From contig JAJUIB010000015.1 in the NCBI GenBank assembly GCA_029265615.1, positions 1 to 64,000 of the forward strand: a DNA stretch of 64,000 bases, written 5' to 3'. The notes beneath the pieces are model-generated. The model ran no database searches, was not told the DNA's origin, and worked only from the letters and a program-made list of their open reading frames with translations. The position numbers and the translations under genes are program-made. The DNA is from Spirochaetota bacterium (lineage in GTDB: Bacteria; Spirochaetota; Spirochaetia; Treponematales; Rectinemataceae). This document shows positions 40,488 through 49,061 of the stretch, in pieces (positions within the stretch are counted from its first letter, which is position 1; each line of letters begins with the position of its first letter).

Positions 40488-42581
40488 ATGCCCGAAGGCG
40501 AAAATCCACGCGCCGCGCAGGCAGAGCCGCGCCTGTCCGATCTTCTCCCCGCAGGGGGGCTACAGGTGGTGACAATCCGCTCGCCCTCGCCACGCGGTCG
40601 GCTCCTCGGGGTCGAGGCACCACACCTGCCCAAGGGCTATCTTCTGATAGAGGCACGCGATCTACCCGGCGCCAACCGGATATCCTGCTTCGGGTCGGAA
40701 CTGCCTATTCTCGCGGAGGGGCGCATTGCATTCTCAGGCGAGCCGGTTGCCCTTCTTGCGGGACCGGACACTGCGGTGCTCGCGGACATTGTAGCCAAAG
40801 TGAAGGTCCGCGTCGAAGAGGAAGAGCCCTTGGTTAATTGGGAAAGCTTTTCGTCTGAACAGGTTGCCGCAAAACGCGTTGCATCCTTAGGCGATCCTGA
40901 ACTCGCCTTCTCCATCGCAGACAAGGTCGTTGAACGGAGCTACCGCGCTGAAGCCCTCGAGCATTGGTACAGCGAACCGCAGGGGGCCCTTGCCTCATTC
41001 GACTACGACAAGCTCGAGATACGTTGCGCGACCCAGTGGCCCTACCACGTCCGGGACTCAGTCGCCCGCGCCCTCGGAACGAAGCCGGAAGACGTCGTCG
41101 TCAGGCCGACGCGCCTTGGCGCCCATCTCGACGGGAAGCTCTGGTACCCCTCCCTCCTTGCCTGTCATGCCGCGCTCGCCGCTTTTCTCGGCAAGCGCTC
41201 CGCCCGGCTCCTTCTTTCGCGCGAAGAGGACTTCCTCTATAGTCCTAAGCGCGCGCCTGAAGCGGTGGCCCTCCGCGCGGCGCTCGACAAGAGCGGCAAC
41301 CTTTCGGCCCTCGATGTGCGGATGTCGATCCACGTGGGGGCGCAGGCGCCGCTTGCGGAAGAGCTTTTGTCTCAAGCCTGTCTTGCGGTGCAAGGCGCCT
41401 ATGTCTGTCCCAACCTCCGCCTTGAGGGCTACGCGGTAACGACGAACAGCCCTCCGCTGGGCGCATTCGGCGGGCTCGGCGCCGCGCCCGCCTTTCTCGC
41501 TATCGAATCACTGTCCACTGAACTCGCCGAGGCCGCGGGCATGGATCCAATTGAGTGGAAATCGCGCAATCTCCTGAGAAAGGGGTCGCGGCTCCTCGCC
41601 GGCGATCCCCTCAAGGAGGACACGCCCTTCGACGCAATCGCCGAACAACTCTGCCGCGCAAGCGACTTTAGGCGGAAGTGGGCCGCATATGAACTTGTGC
41701 GGAAACGCCGCTCATGCCGCTCCGAGGGGCCGATGCGCGGCATCGGCCTCGCTTTCGCCCATCAGACGGGCGTCTTTCTCTCGGGAAGCGGTCCGAACTC
41801 CTACACCGTCGAAGCATGCCTTGACAAGGATCTCAGGCTACTCCTCAAAACGAGCGCCGCGATCTGCAAAGGCGGGATCGCCGACATCTGGCGCCAAAGC
41901 GCGGCCGAAATTCTTGGCATCCCGGCCGATAAGGTGAGCATCGCGCCGCCCGACACCGACGGTTCGCCGAATTCTGGACCGGTTACGCTTTCGCGCGGCC
42001 TTTCGGTTGTCAATCGGCTCGTCGAACGGGCCTGCACCGCGATCCAAAAGCGCCGCTTCCGGGACCCCCTCCCCATTTCGGCGAAGGCGATCCACCGTCT
42101 CCCCTCGTCCTCAGCCTGGGAACCAAACCGCGTCGCAGGTTCGCCGCTTGAATCCGCCGCCTGGGGTGGAGCCGTCGTCGAGGTGGAGCTCGATTCCTGG
42201 ACGCTTGAGCCACGCACCTTGGGCCTCTGGCTCTGCGTCGAAGGTGGACGGATTGTATCGCATGCGCGGGCCGCATCGGCGCTCCGTGCCGCTGCGAGCG
42301 CCGCACTCAGCTCCTGCATGCGGGAACGCCTTGCCTTTGAGCGCGGCGCCATCTCCCGGGAGGCATTTCTCAGCTACGAGACCCTTCCGCTCGCCGAGGT
42401 GCCGCCCATCCTCGTGGAATTCCTCGAGGCTGAGCGCCGCTCCCCGGCAAAGGGCCTCGGCGAACTCCCCTTCGACACCGTGCCCGCCGCCTTCCTTAGC
42501 GCTGTTTCGCAGGCGGCGGGCATACACTTCACGACCCTGCCCCTCGGTCCCGACGCCCTTTCCGCCTTGGAGGATGCATGA
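40488..42581 (+). CDS. Xanthine dehydrogenase-family large (molybdopterin-binding type) subunit, divergent
   Basis: 697 residues, a little shorter than typical (about 750). The family layout is visible: SGEPVALLAGPD near 85, RSYRAEALEHWYSEPQGALA near 150, SREEDFLYSPKRAP near 245, and the C-terminal GLGELP with the probable catalytic Glu near 660 (family GVGEPP). But the GGGFGGK motif of Moco enzymes reads LGAHLDGK, and the RAPGAPQ region reads LGAFGGLGAAP. So cofactor binding may be altered. Three bases after degT; the stop overlaps the Fe-S subunit gene. Substrate unknown. Confidence 0.85.
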   Translation: MPEGENPRAAQAEPRLSDLLPAGGLQVVTIRSPSPRGRLLGVEAPHLPKGYLLIEARDLPGANRISCFGSELPILAEGRIAFSGEPVALLAGPDTAVLADIVAKVKVRVEEEEPLVNWESFSSEQVAAKRVASLGDPELAFSIADKVVERSYRAEALEHWYSEPQGALASFDYDKLEIRCATQWPYHVRDSVARALGTKPEDVVVRPTRLGAHLDGKLWYPSLLACHAALAAFLGKRSARLLLSREEDFLYSPKRAPEAVALRAALDKSGNLSALDVRMSIHVGAQAPLAEELLSQACLAVQGAYVCPNLRLEGYAVTTNSPPLGAFGGLGAAPAFLAIESLSTELAEAAGMDPIEWKSRNLLRKGSRLLAGDPLKEDTPFDAIAEQLCRASDFRRKWAAYELVRKRRSCRSEGPMRGIGLAFAHQTGVFLSGSGPNSYTVEACLDKDLRLLLKTSAAICKGGIADIWRQSAAEILGIPADKVSIAPPDTDGSPNSGPVTLSRGLSVVNRLVERACTAIQKRRFRDPLPISAKAIHRLPSSSAWEPNRVAGSPLESAAWGGAVVEVELDSWTLEPRTLGLWLCVEGGRIVSHARAASALRAAASAALSSCMRERLAFERGAISREAFLSYETLPLAEVPPILVEFLEAERRSPAKGLGELPFDTVPAAFLSAVSQAAGIHFTTLPLGPDALSALEDA

Positions 42582-43066
42582 CCTTCAGCTTCATTCTGAA
42601 CGGTGAGGACGTCCTTGTGAAAGCTCGCTCCGCAGACCGCCTTGTCGACCTTCTCCGCGAACGCTTTGGCCTTCTTGGTCCCCTTGCTGATTGCCGTCAT
42701 GGAGCCTGTGGCAAGTGCCTCATCCTTCTTGACGGAAGGCTTGCACCGTCCTGTATGCTCCCTGCGTTCAAGGTCCGCGGCAGGGAGGTCATCACCCTCG
42801 AGGGATTTTCGCAAACCGACGAATATGCGGACATCAAGGGCGGCTTCGAGGAGGCGGGCCTCGAACTGTGCGGCTTTTGCGACAATGGCCGCATACTCGC
42901 GGTCGCGGCGCTCCTTGAGCGAAACGCGCGCCCTTCGCGCGACGAGATTCTCGGAGAACTGTCCGCCGTTCCCTGCCGTTGCGCCGATCCGGAAACACTT
43001 ACGCAGGCGGTGGCGGCGGCGGCCGAGCGCCGGGCAAGGAGGCTCTACCACCGTGCTCGTCAGTGA
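42578..43066 (+). CDS. [2Fe-2S] subunit of xanthine dehydrogenase-type oxidoreductase
   Basis: 162 residues. Plant-ferredoxin-like cluster site with Cys39, 44, 47 and 59 (DCRHGACGKC..SC) and the second, helical cluster site with Cys98, 101, 133 and 135 (CGFC..PCRC). All eight cluster cysteines are present, so electron transfer should work. ATG overlaps the large-subunit stop (ATGA) and the end overlaps the FAD-subunit gene by 14 bases. Confidence 0.95.
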   Translation: MTFSFILNGEDVLVKARSADRLVDLLRERFGLLGPLADCRHGACGKCLILLDGRLAPSCMLPAFKVRGREVITLEGFSQTDEYADIKGGFEEAGLELCGFCDNGRILAVAALLERNARPSRDEILGELSAVPCRCADPETLTQAVAAAAERRARRLYHRARQ

Positions 43067-43880
43067 GGTCCACCAGCCCCGTGATCTATCGGAACTTCTT
43101 TCGCTCATGCGGCGCCTTCCCGGCGCGACGCTCTACGCAGGAGGCACGGAGCTCCTCCGCGAACAAGCATCGCGGTATGTCACTTTGCCGCCTGAGCTCG
43201 TATCGATCGCCTCTCTGCTCGAGCTCAGGCAAGTTTCGCTTACCGAGCGCTTTGTCGAACTCGGCGCCTGCCTCACCCTCACCGAGGTGCTCGAGCTCAA
43301 GGAAAGCGCCCTGCCCGAACTCCTTGCGCTTGCGCTCCGCGGTGTCGCGACGGCACCAATCCGCAACCTCGCGACGATCGGCGGGAATCTTGCAACCCGT
43401 TCTCGCTTTATGGACGTCTGGCCCGCACTCGCCTGCCTCGATGCCCTGGTCGAACTCCGCGACGGCTCAGGCGCGCGCTGGATCAATCTGAATCGTCTTG
43501 CCGACGATGATGGGCGACCGGCCTTCCCCGCGGGCGTACTGCTATCGCGCATCCGCATACCGCTTGAACGATGGGACGCCGTCGCGCTTCGCAAGGTCGG
43601 CCGCTGCGGCTATCCCTCGCGAGACAGCGCCGTTTTCGCCCTCGCCGCTCGCGCAGAGAAAGGCATACTCGCCGAATTCCGGCTTGCCTTCGCAGGCGAA
43701 CGAGCGCTACGCCTCCGCGACGTGGAGAGCCGCATTCTGGGACGGCGCCTCCCTTTGAGCGCCAAAGAGCGCTCCGCCTTTGCTGTCGAGTACCGCGAGG
43801 CTGCGACCGTCCTTTCACCGGAGCTCGCACTCCGATTCGGGACCCTCGTGGACGGGGCCCTCGATCTCCTTTCGAGGTGA
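43053..43880 (+). CDS. FAD-binding subunit of xanthine dehydrogenase-type oxidoreductase
   Basis: 275 residues from GTG 43053 with AAGGAGG ten bases upstream; the longer frame to 42642 is a shadow. FAD motifs LYAGGTELL and TIGGNLATRSRF, the pair typical of molybdenum-hydroxylase FAD subunits, plus a C-terminal CO-dehydrogenase-flavoprotein-like domain. Third part of the complex with the two upstream products. Confidence 0.93.
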   Translation: MLVSEVHQPRDLSELLSLMRRLPGATLYAGGTELLREQASRYVTLPPELVSIASLLELRQVSLTERFVELGACLTLTEVLELKESALPELLALALRGVATAPIRNLATIGGNLATRSRFMDVWPALACLDALVELRDGSGARWINLNRLADDDGRPAFPAGVLLSRIRIPLERWDAVALRKVGRCGYPSRDSAVFALAARAEKGILAEFRLAFAGERALRLRDVESRILGRRLPLSAKERSAFAVEYREAATVLSPELALRFGTLVDGALDLLSR

Positions 43881-43883
43881 AAC

Positions 43884-44705
43884 ATGGAAGGACACAAGGG
43901 TGTTCTGTACCTCCTCCCAAACTTGCTCTACCCCGCGAGCGAGGGTGGGCCGCCGCCTGCGTCTTTATTGCCCGAGCCGGCCATCGAGCGAATCAAGGAG
44001 ATTAGGCATTTCATTGTCGAAGGGGACAAGGCGGCATGGCGCCTCTTTTCGTCGGTTCTAGACCGCGAGGGCCTTGCACAGATCAGCCTTGCACGGCTCG
44101 ACGAACACAGCAGGGAGGAGGAGCTCCCGGCCCTGCTTGAACCCGCGCTCGCGGGTGAAGACATCGGGCTCCTTTCCGATGCGGGAATCCCCTGTGTCGC
44201 CGACCCGGGCGGAGCGCTCACAGCGCTCGCACACGACCACGGCATACGTGTCGTCCCCCTTGGCGGGCCTTCGTCGCTCATGCTCGCACTCTCCGCTTCG
44301 GGGCTTGACGGGCAGCGCTTCAACTTCCTCGGTTACTTGCCGCAGGATGCCAGCTCACGGAAGGCCGCACTCAAGGCAATCGACCATGGCGTCCGGGTCG
44401 ATGGCGCAACGCGTATGTTCATCGAAACCCCCTATCGCAACGAGCGTCTCCTCGCCGACTGTCTCGAATGCATAGGTCCCGACCTCAGACTCTGCGTTGC
44501 ATCAGCGCTTACAACGCCCGCGGAAATGATACGATCCATGCCGATCGCTTCATGGCGTACGCTTGCCGGTATGAGTCTCCGCGCGCCGCTTATCGGCAAA
44601 GAACCGGCCGTCTTCCTTGTGGGCCGGGTCCCCGGAACGCGGCTTGACCACGCGCACGGCATCCGTCATAGTGCGAACCGGCCATGCAGAAAACCGCGCC
44701 GATGA
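43884..44705 (+). CDS. Tetrapyrrole-methylase-fold SAM methyltransferase, RsmI-like
   Basis: 273 residues. Begins GVLYLLPNLLYPAS, followed by IVEGDKAAWRLFSSV, LSDAGIPCVADPGG and VVPLGGPSSLMLALSASGL, then FLGYLPQDASSRKAAL and FIETPYRNERLL. These match the RsmI family (2'-O-methylation of 16S rRNA C1402), but the N-terminal part differs from classical RsmI (usual LYVVATPIGNL). It is thus an RsmI paralogue; the substrate may be another nucleotide or sugar-like ring. C-terminal basic tail. Three bases after the FAD subunit. Confidence 0.85.
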   Translation: MEGHKGVLYLLPNLLYPASEGGPPPASLLPEPAIERIKEIRHFIVEGDKAAWRLFSSVLDREGLAQISLARLDEHSREEELPALLEPALAGEDIGLLSDAGIPCVADPGGALTALAHDHGIRVVPLGGPSSLMLALSASGLDGQRFNFLGYLPQDASSRKAALKAIDHGVRVDGATRMFIETPYRNERLLADCLECIGPDLRLCVASALTTPAEMIRSMPIASWRTLAGMSLRAPLIGKEPAVFLVGRVPGTRLDHAHGIRHSANRPCRKPRR

Positions 44706-45463
44706 ACTACGAGGAGCGCTATGCCGATGCGCTCGTCCAGTGGAATCCCTTTGCGATCCAGAGCACGGGCCTTGTCCAGGGCGGAACCGTGCTCAAAATC
44801 GACACCTACAACCTGGTCTGTGTGCCGTACCAGTTCTCCATGAAGCGGGCCGTCCTCGCAGGTTATTTTTCAAAGGACGAGATTGCCTTCTTCCAGCGGT
44901 TCAAGGGAAATATCGCCGCACTCGCCCTCTCGTTTCAACGGCCCGATCAACGTGAGCCTTTGAAGATATTCTGCCGTTGCCAGGTCGCGGCCATCGGTGC
45001 GATGAAGGAGCGTGATACTGTCGCGCTTATTGTCCTCGACTGGAAGCCCATCCCGCGTGATCTTGCAGAGCTACTTGGCGAGCACCTGTGGCTCCTTGAA
45101 AGGCTCAAGCTCGAATTCGAAACCTTCAAGAACAAGCGCATAGCGCTGAGCCCCGCGAGCGCGCGAAGCCTGGGTTTCAACAACTACGCTGTAATGAGCG
45201 TAGAAGGCGTTCAAACAAAACTCGCCCTTTTCGCGCTCGCCGCAAACTACCTCGAATTCCTCGTGCCGATGCGCGCTACGGACTTAAGCCTCGGCCTTGA
45301 GGCCACCTTCTCGCTCTATTTCCTGTCCTACCGCTTCACCGTACGCGGGACAATCGAAAGCGCAGAGCGGCTTCCAACGGGCGTGCAGCGCGTCAAGGCG
45401 GCAATAGGCTATTCGCCCGAGCTTGTGCACATCCTTGAGGGATATTTCAACGCGCGCGCGTAG
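44702..45463 (+). CDS. PilZN3/PilZ-like spirochaetal protein
   Basis: 253 residues from ATG 44702, whose ATGA overlaps the preceding stop; ATG 44684 is an alternative. No ribosome site in either case. Two beta-rich halves: 10-115 (GTVLKIDTYNLVCVPYQFSM, LKIFCRCQVAAIGAM) and 150-250 (VQTKLALFALAANYLEFLVP, YFLSYRFTVRGTIESAERL). The layout resembles PlzA-type c-di-GMP receptors of spirochaetes, but no RxxxR plus [DN]xSxxG pair is visible, so c-di-GMP binding is doubtful. Last gene of the operon, ten bases from the end of mfd. Confidence 0.65.
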   Translation: MNYEERYADALVQWNPFAIQSTGLVQGGTVLKIDTYNLVCVPYQFSMKRAVLAGYFSKDEIAFFQRFKGNIAALALSFQRPDQREPLKIFCRCQVAAIGAMKERDTVALIVLDWKPIPRDLAELLGEHLWLLERLKLEFETFKNKRIALSPASARSLGFNNYAVMSVEGVQTKLALFALAANYLEFLVPMRATDLSLGLEATFSLYFLSYRFTVRGTIESAERLPTGVQRVKAAIGYSPELVHILEGYFNARA

Positions 45464-45473
45464 AAGCCCACAA

Positions 45474-48400
45474 TCAGGCAAGGAGGGATGCGAGTTTTTC
45501 CCGCAGAAATTCGCTTTTCTCCTTGAGTCCGATGGAGCCTGTCTTGATGATGAGCACATTCGGCCGATGAGGATCGAGTTTGATACGGCCGCCAGATTCT
45601 CGGATGAGACGGAGGACCCGTTCCACCGAGACCTTTGCAACCTTGGAGAATTCGATGACGACGACGCCGCCCCGCTCCCGGAGGCTTGAAACGGAGAGCT
45701 TACGGCAGATAACGCGTATTTCGGCGAGAGAGAGCAGGCTTTCAGCCTCCTCGGGAAGGGGGCCGAAACGATCGATGAGTTCCGCACGGAGGGCCTCGAG
45801 ATCCTCATCGGTGAAAATCGAGGCTATTTTCTTATAGACCTCCATCTTCACAGTTGGCATCGAAATGTACTCGTCGGGAATGTAGCCGCGATACTCAAGT
45901 TCGAGGTAGGTCTCCTCCTCCGGCTGCCATTTCTCGTCGGAGAGCCGGGCGACCGCCTCGTCGAGTAGCTTGAGATAGAGGTCGAATCCCACCGAATAGA
46001 TGTCGCCCGACTGCTCGCGGCCAAGAAGATTGCCCGCGCCACGGACCTCGAGATCCTTCATCGCGACCTTGAAGCCCGAGCCGAGTTCGGTAAAGTCGGA
46101 AATGACCTGAAGACGCTTCATGGCGAGCTCAGACAGGGCGCGGCGGTCGGGATAGAGGAGATAGGCGTAGGCGAGCCGGTCGGAGCGGCCAACGCGGCCG
46201 CGGAGCTGGTAGAGCTGGGAAATGCCGTACATGTCGGCGCGGTCGATGATGATCGTGTTGACGTTGGGGATGTCGATGCCGTTCTCGATGATGGTCGTCG
46301 AAACGAGGACCTGGAAGCCACCATGGACAAAGCGGTGCATGATGTCCTCGAGCTCAGTCGACTCCATCTGGCCGTGCGCGGTTTCCACAAGCACTTCAGG
46401 GACAAGCTGCGTAAGGAATGTGCACACCTCGTCGAGACTCTCGATGCGGTTATGGAGATAAAAAACCTGCCCGCCGCGCGCGACCTCGCGCCTAATCGCC
46501 TCGGCGACGATGTCGGGACTAAATTCCTCGACGACGGTTTCGATGGGTAGCCGGGTCGAGGGCGGCGTTTGAAGGACCGACATGTCGCGGATTTTGAGGA
46601 GCGACATGTGGAGCGTACGCGGGATGGGCGTCGCGGTGAGCGTGAGGGAGTCGACGGCCGCGCGCATCTCCTTGAGCCGCTCCTTGTCCTTCACGCCGAA
46701 GCGTTGCTCCTCGTCGACAACGAGGAGCCCCAAGTCCTTCCACTCAACATCCTTCTGGAGCAGTCTGTGTGTCCCGACGACGAGATCGACCTTGCCTTCA
46801 CGAATGCCCGCAAGGATCCTGCGCTGCTCCCTCTTGTCGACAAGGCGCGAAAGCATGGCGATATTGACCGGAAAGCCCTCAAGCCGCTCTTTGAAATTCT
46901 CGTAGTGCTGCTCGGCCAGAATGGTAGTCGGTGCGAGAAAGGCGACCTGTTTGCCTGCCACTGCGGCCTTAAAGCAGGCGCGCATCGCAATTTCGGTTTT
47001 GCCGTAACCGACATCGCCGCAAATGAGGCGGTCCATGGGCTTTCTGCTTTCCATGTCGGCCTTCACCTCGTCGATGCAGCGGAGCTGGTCCTGCGTCTCC
47101 TCGTAGGGGAAAGCCGCCTCGAACGCGAGCTGCCAGTCTGAATCGGGGGGGAAGGCGTAGCCCTGGGCGGCCTTGCGCCGCGCGTAAATGCGGATGAGGC
47201 GCTCGGCGAGCTCCTCGACCGATTTTCGCACCTTGCTCTTGCGGTTCTCCCAGGATTTCGAGCCAAGGCGGTCAAGCCGCGGCGCCTCACCCTCGTTCCC
47301 GATGTACCGTTGCACGAGGTTGACCTGTTCAATTGGTACAAAGACGTTCTCCTCGTCGGCGTACTCTATTTTTACATAATCGCGTTCGTTGCCGAGAACG
47401 CGCATCCGCTCGATGGCGACAAACCGGCCGATGCCGTAATTGACATGGACGACGTAGTCTCCAGGATTGAGCTCGACAAAGGTGTCGATGACCGAACTAC
47501 GCGCGCTCTTCACCGATTTAGGCACGCGCTTGCGCCTGCCAAATATCTCCCCTTCCTGCACGACGAGAAGTTTGCGCGCGGGGATCGAAAAACCTGCGGA
47601 AAGCCCTGCGGCCGCTACCTCGATCGCATAGTCCTTAAGCAGGGCGCGTATTCGCTCCGCCTGTGGTTCGGTCTCGGCGAAGACGAGTACCTCGTACCCA
47701 GCCTTGAGGAGCGAAGCGAGCTCTTCCTTAAAATACTGGACATTGCCGAAAAAAGAACGCGGCGGTTCAGCGCCGAGGCGGAGCCGTTCCGAAGCATCCT
47801 CGGAGCGGAGCGCATAATCGCGGATGACGCGAAGCGGGGGGAGACATTGCGACGCCTTTTCTGGGAACACGTCTGGGAACGCGGATGCCCGTGACGGGAT
47901 TGCCTGAGCTTCCAGCGCACGCATCTCGATCGCGGCGAAGGAATGGAGAAGGCGGTCGGGCGGCGGCACAGGCGCTTCCTTGAGTGCGCCGCGATAGAGC
48001 CCCGCGTACTCTTTCCGCGCCGCTTCCTCCTGCGCCTCAAGCCGCTCACGATCGAGGAGCATAAGAATCGAACCGGGGCTGAGATAGTCGAGTATAGACC
48101 CTGCCTCGCCCGCTTCCGCGGCGAAGGCCACGGGATACCACAGTTCCTCGCCTTTTGCCTCGCCTCTTTCAGCGAGCGATTCAAGGAGCGGTCCGAGCCT
48201 TCCCGCGCAATTCGGGAAGGCTGCAGCCGCATCCTCGAGCGCGGCGACGCGATCGGGGCTCCATATCCACTCCTTCATCGGTCTGAGCGCCGCGCGGCCT
48301 AAGTCGCGGAGTCCCGTCTGCCCCGCCGGATCAAAAGCCGCGACACGTTCGATACGCTCATACTCGAACACAATGCGGAGAGCAAGTTCATCGCCCGGCA

Positions 48401-48968
48401 TAAAGACGTCGAGCACCTCACCGCGCAGGGCGAATTCCCCCGGCAGGGACACGCGCGGAACGCGGAGGTAGCCGTAGGTGACGAGGCGTTTGCCGAGGGC
48501 CGTCGGATCAATCTCGCCGCCTTTTTCGACGGTGAACACGAGGGAGGAGAAACTTGGGCGCGGCGGAAGAGGCGTCACAAAGGCACGCTGACTTGCGATG
48601 AGCACACGCGCCTCGCCTGAGACCAGCGCGGCAAGGACGGCCGCACGATCGCCAAAAACGTGCGCGCGCGGCGAGGCAGGACGGTAGGCCGCCGTCTTCC
48701 ACCAGGGCAAAAGGAGCGCATCGACGCCGAGCGCCGCAAGATCGTTTGCGAAGGTTTCCGCCTCCTGATCGGAGGGGAGCACGACGAGGAGTGTTCCGCC
48801 TTCGCCCCGCTCTTCGAGCGCCGTCGCGGCGAGGACGGCCGCGAAGGAGCCCTCGGCCTCGGCAACATCGATGGGGAAGGTGCCGCCGCATAGGCGGGCG
48901 CGAAATTCCGAAAGCGGCGCGTGACCGGCGAGCCGGGCGGGGATATCGTGTGGCAGTAAGGTTTTCAT
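45474..48968 (-). CDS. mfd: Transcription-repair coupling factor Mfd
   Basis: 1164 residues from ATG 48968 (MKTLLPHDIPARL); the frame to 49019 has no ribosome site, and the chosen ATG has only a weak GGA. Mfd displaces stalled RNA polymerase at lesions and recruits UvrA. UvrB-like N-terminal region, RNA-polymerase-interaction domain (NPGDYVVHVNYGIGRFVAIE, about 490-560), helicase motifs GDVGYGKTEIAMR (about 655) and DEEQRFGV (about 756), TRG region QLRGRVGRSDRLAYAYLLY and C-terminal UvrA-binding domain. Complete. Confidence 0.96.
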   Translation of the reverse strand: MKTLLPHDIPARLAGHAPLSEFRARLCGGTFPIDVAEAEGSFAAVLAATALEERGEGGTLLVVLPSDQEAETFANDLAALGVDALLLPWWKTAAYRPASPRAHVFGDRAAVLAALVSGEARVLIASQRAFVTPLPPRPSFSSLVFTVEKGGEIDPTALGKRLVTYGYLRVPRVSLPGEFALRGEVLDVFMPGDELALRIVFEYERIERVAAFDPAGQTGLRDLGRAALRPMKEWIWSPDRVAALEDAAAAFPNCAGRLGPLLESLAERGEAKGEELWYPVAFAAEAGEAGSILDYLSPGSILMLLDRERLEAQEEAARKEYAGLYRGALKEAPVPPPDRLLHSFAAIEMRALEAQAIPSRASAFPDVFPEKASQCLPPLRVIRDYALRSEDASERLRLGAEPPRSFFGNVQYFKEELASLLKAGYEVLVFAETEPQAERIRALLKDYAIEVAAAGLSAGFSIPARKLLVVQEGEIFGRRKRVPKSVKSARSSVIDTFVELNPGDYVVHVNYGIGRFVAIERMRVLGNERDYVKIEYADEENVFVPIEQVNLVQRYIGNEGEAPRLDRLGSKSWENRKSKVRKSVEELAERLIRIYARRKAAQGYAFPPDSDWQLAFEAAFPYEETQDQLRCIDEVKADMESRKPMDRLICGDVGYGKTEIAMRACFKAAVAGKQVAFLAPTTILAEQHYENFKERLEGFPVNIAMLSRLVDKREQRRILAGIREGKVDLVVGTHRLLQKDVEWKDLGLLVVDEEQRFGVKDKERLKEMRAAVDSLTLTATPIPRTLHMSLLKIRDMSVLQTPPSTRLPIETVVEEFSPDIVAEAIRREVARGGQVFYLHNRIESLDEVCTFLTQLVPEVLVETAHGQMESTELEDIMHRFVHGGFQVLVSTTIIENGIDIPNVNTIIIDRADMYGISQLYQLRGRVGRSDRLAYAYLLYPDRRALSELAMKRLQVISDFTELGSGFKVAMKDLEVRGAGNLLGREQSGDIYSVGFDLYLKLLDEAVARLSDEKWQPEEETYLELEYRGYIPDEYISMPTVKMEVYKKIASIFTDEDLEALRAELIDRFGPLPEEAESLLSLAEIRVICRKLSVSSLRERGGVVVIEFSKVAKVSVERVLRLIRESGGRIKLDPHRPNVLIIKTGSIGLKEKSEFLREKLASLLA

Positions 48969-49061
48969 CGCAGCATTCCGACAATCAAGGGTGGATAGAC
49001 GTCGCGCGGCATCATACACCCGATCCGCCGACCGTTTCCATATCGAAGGAGAGCTAGGGCA

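Noticed and set aside
48969-49061. TATGAT-like box as mfd promoter
   Set aside because: No acceptable -35 box at 16-18 bases; left unannotated.
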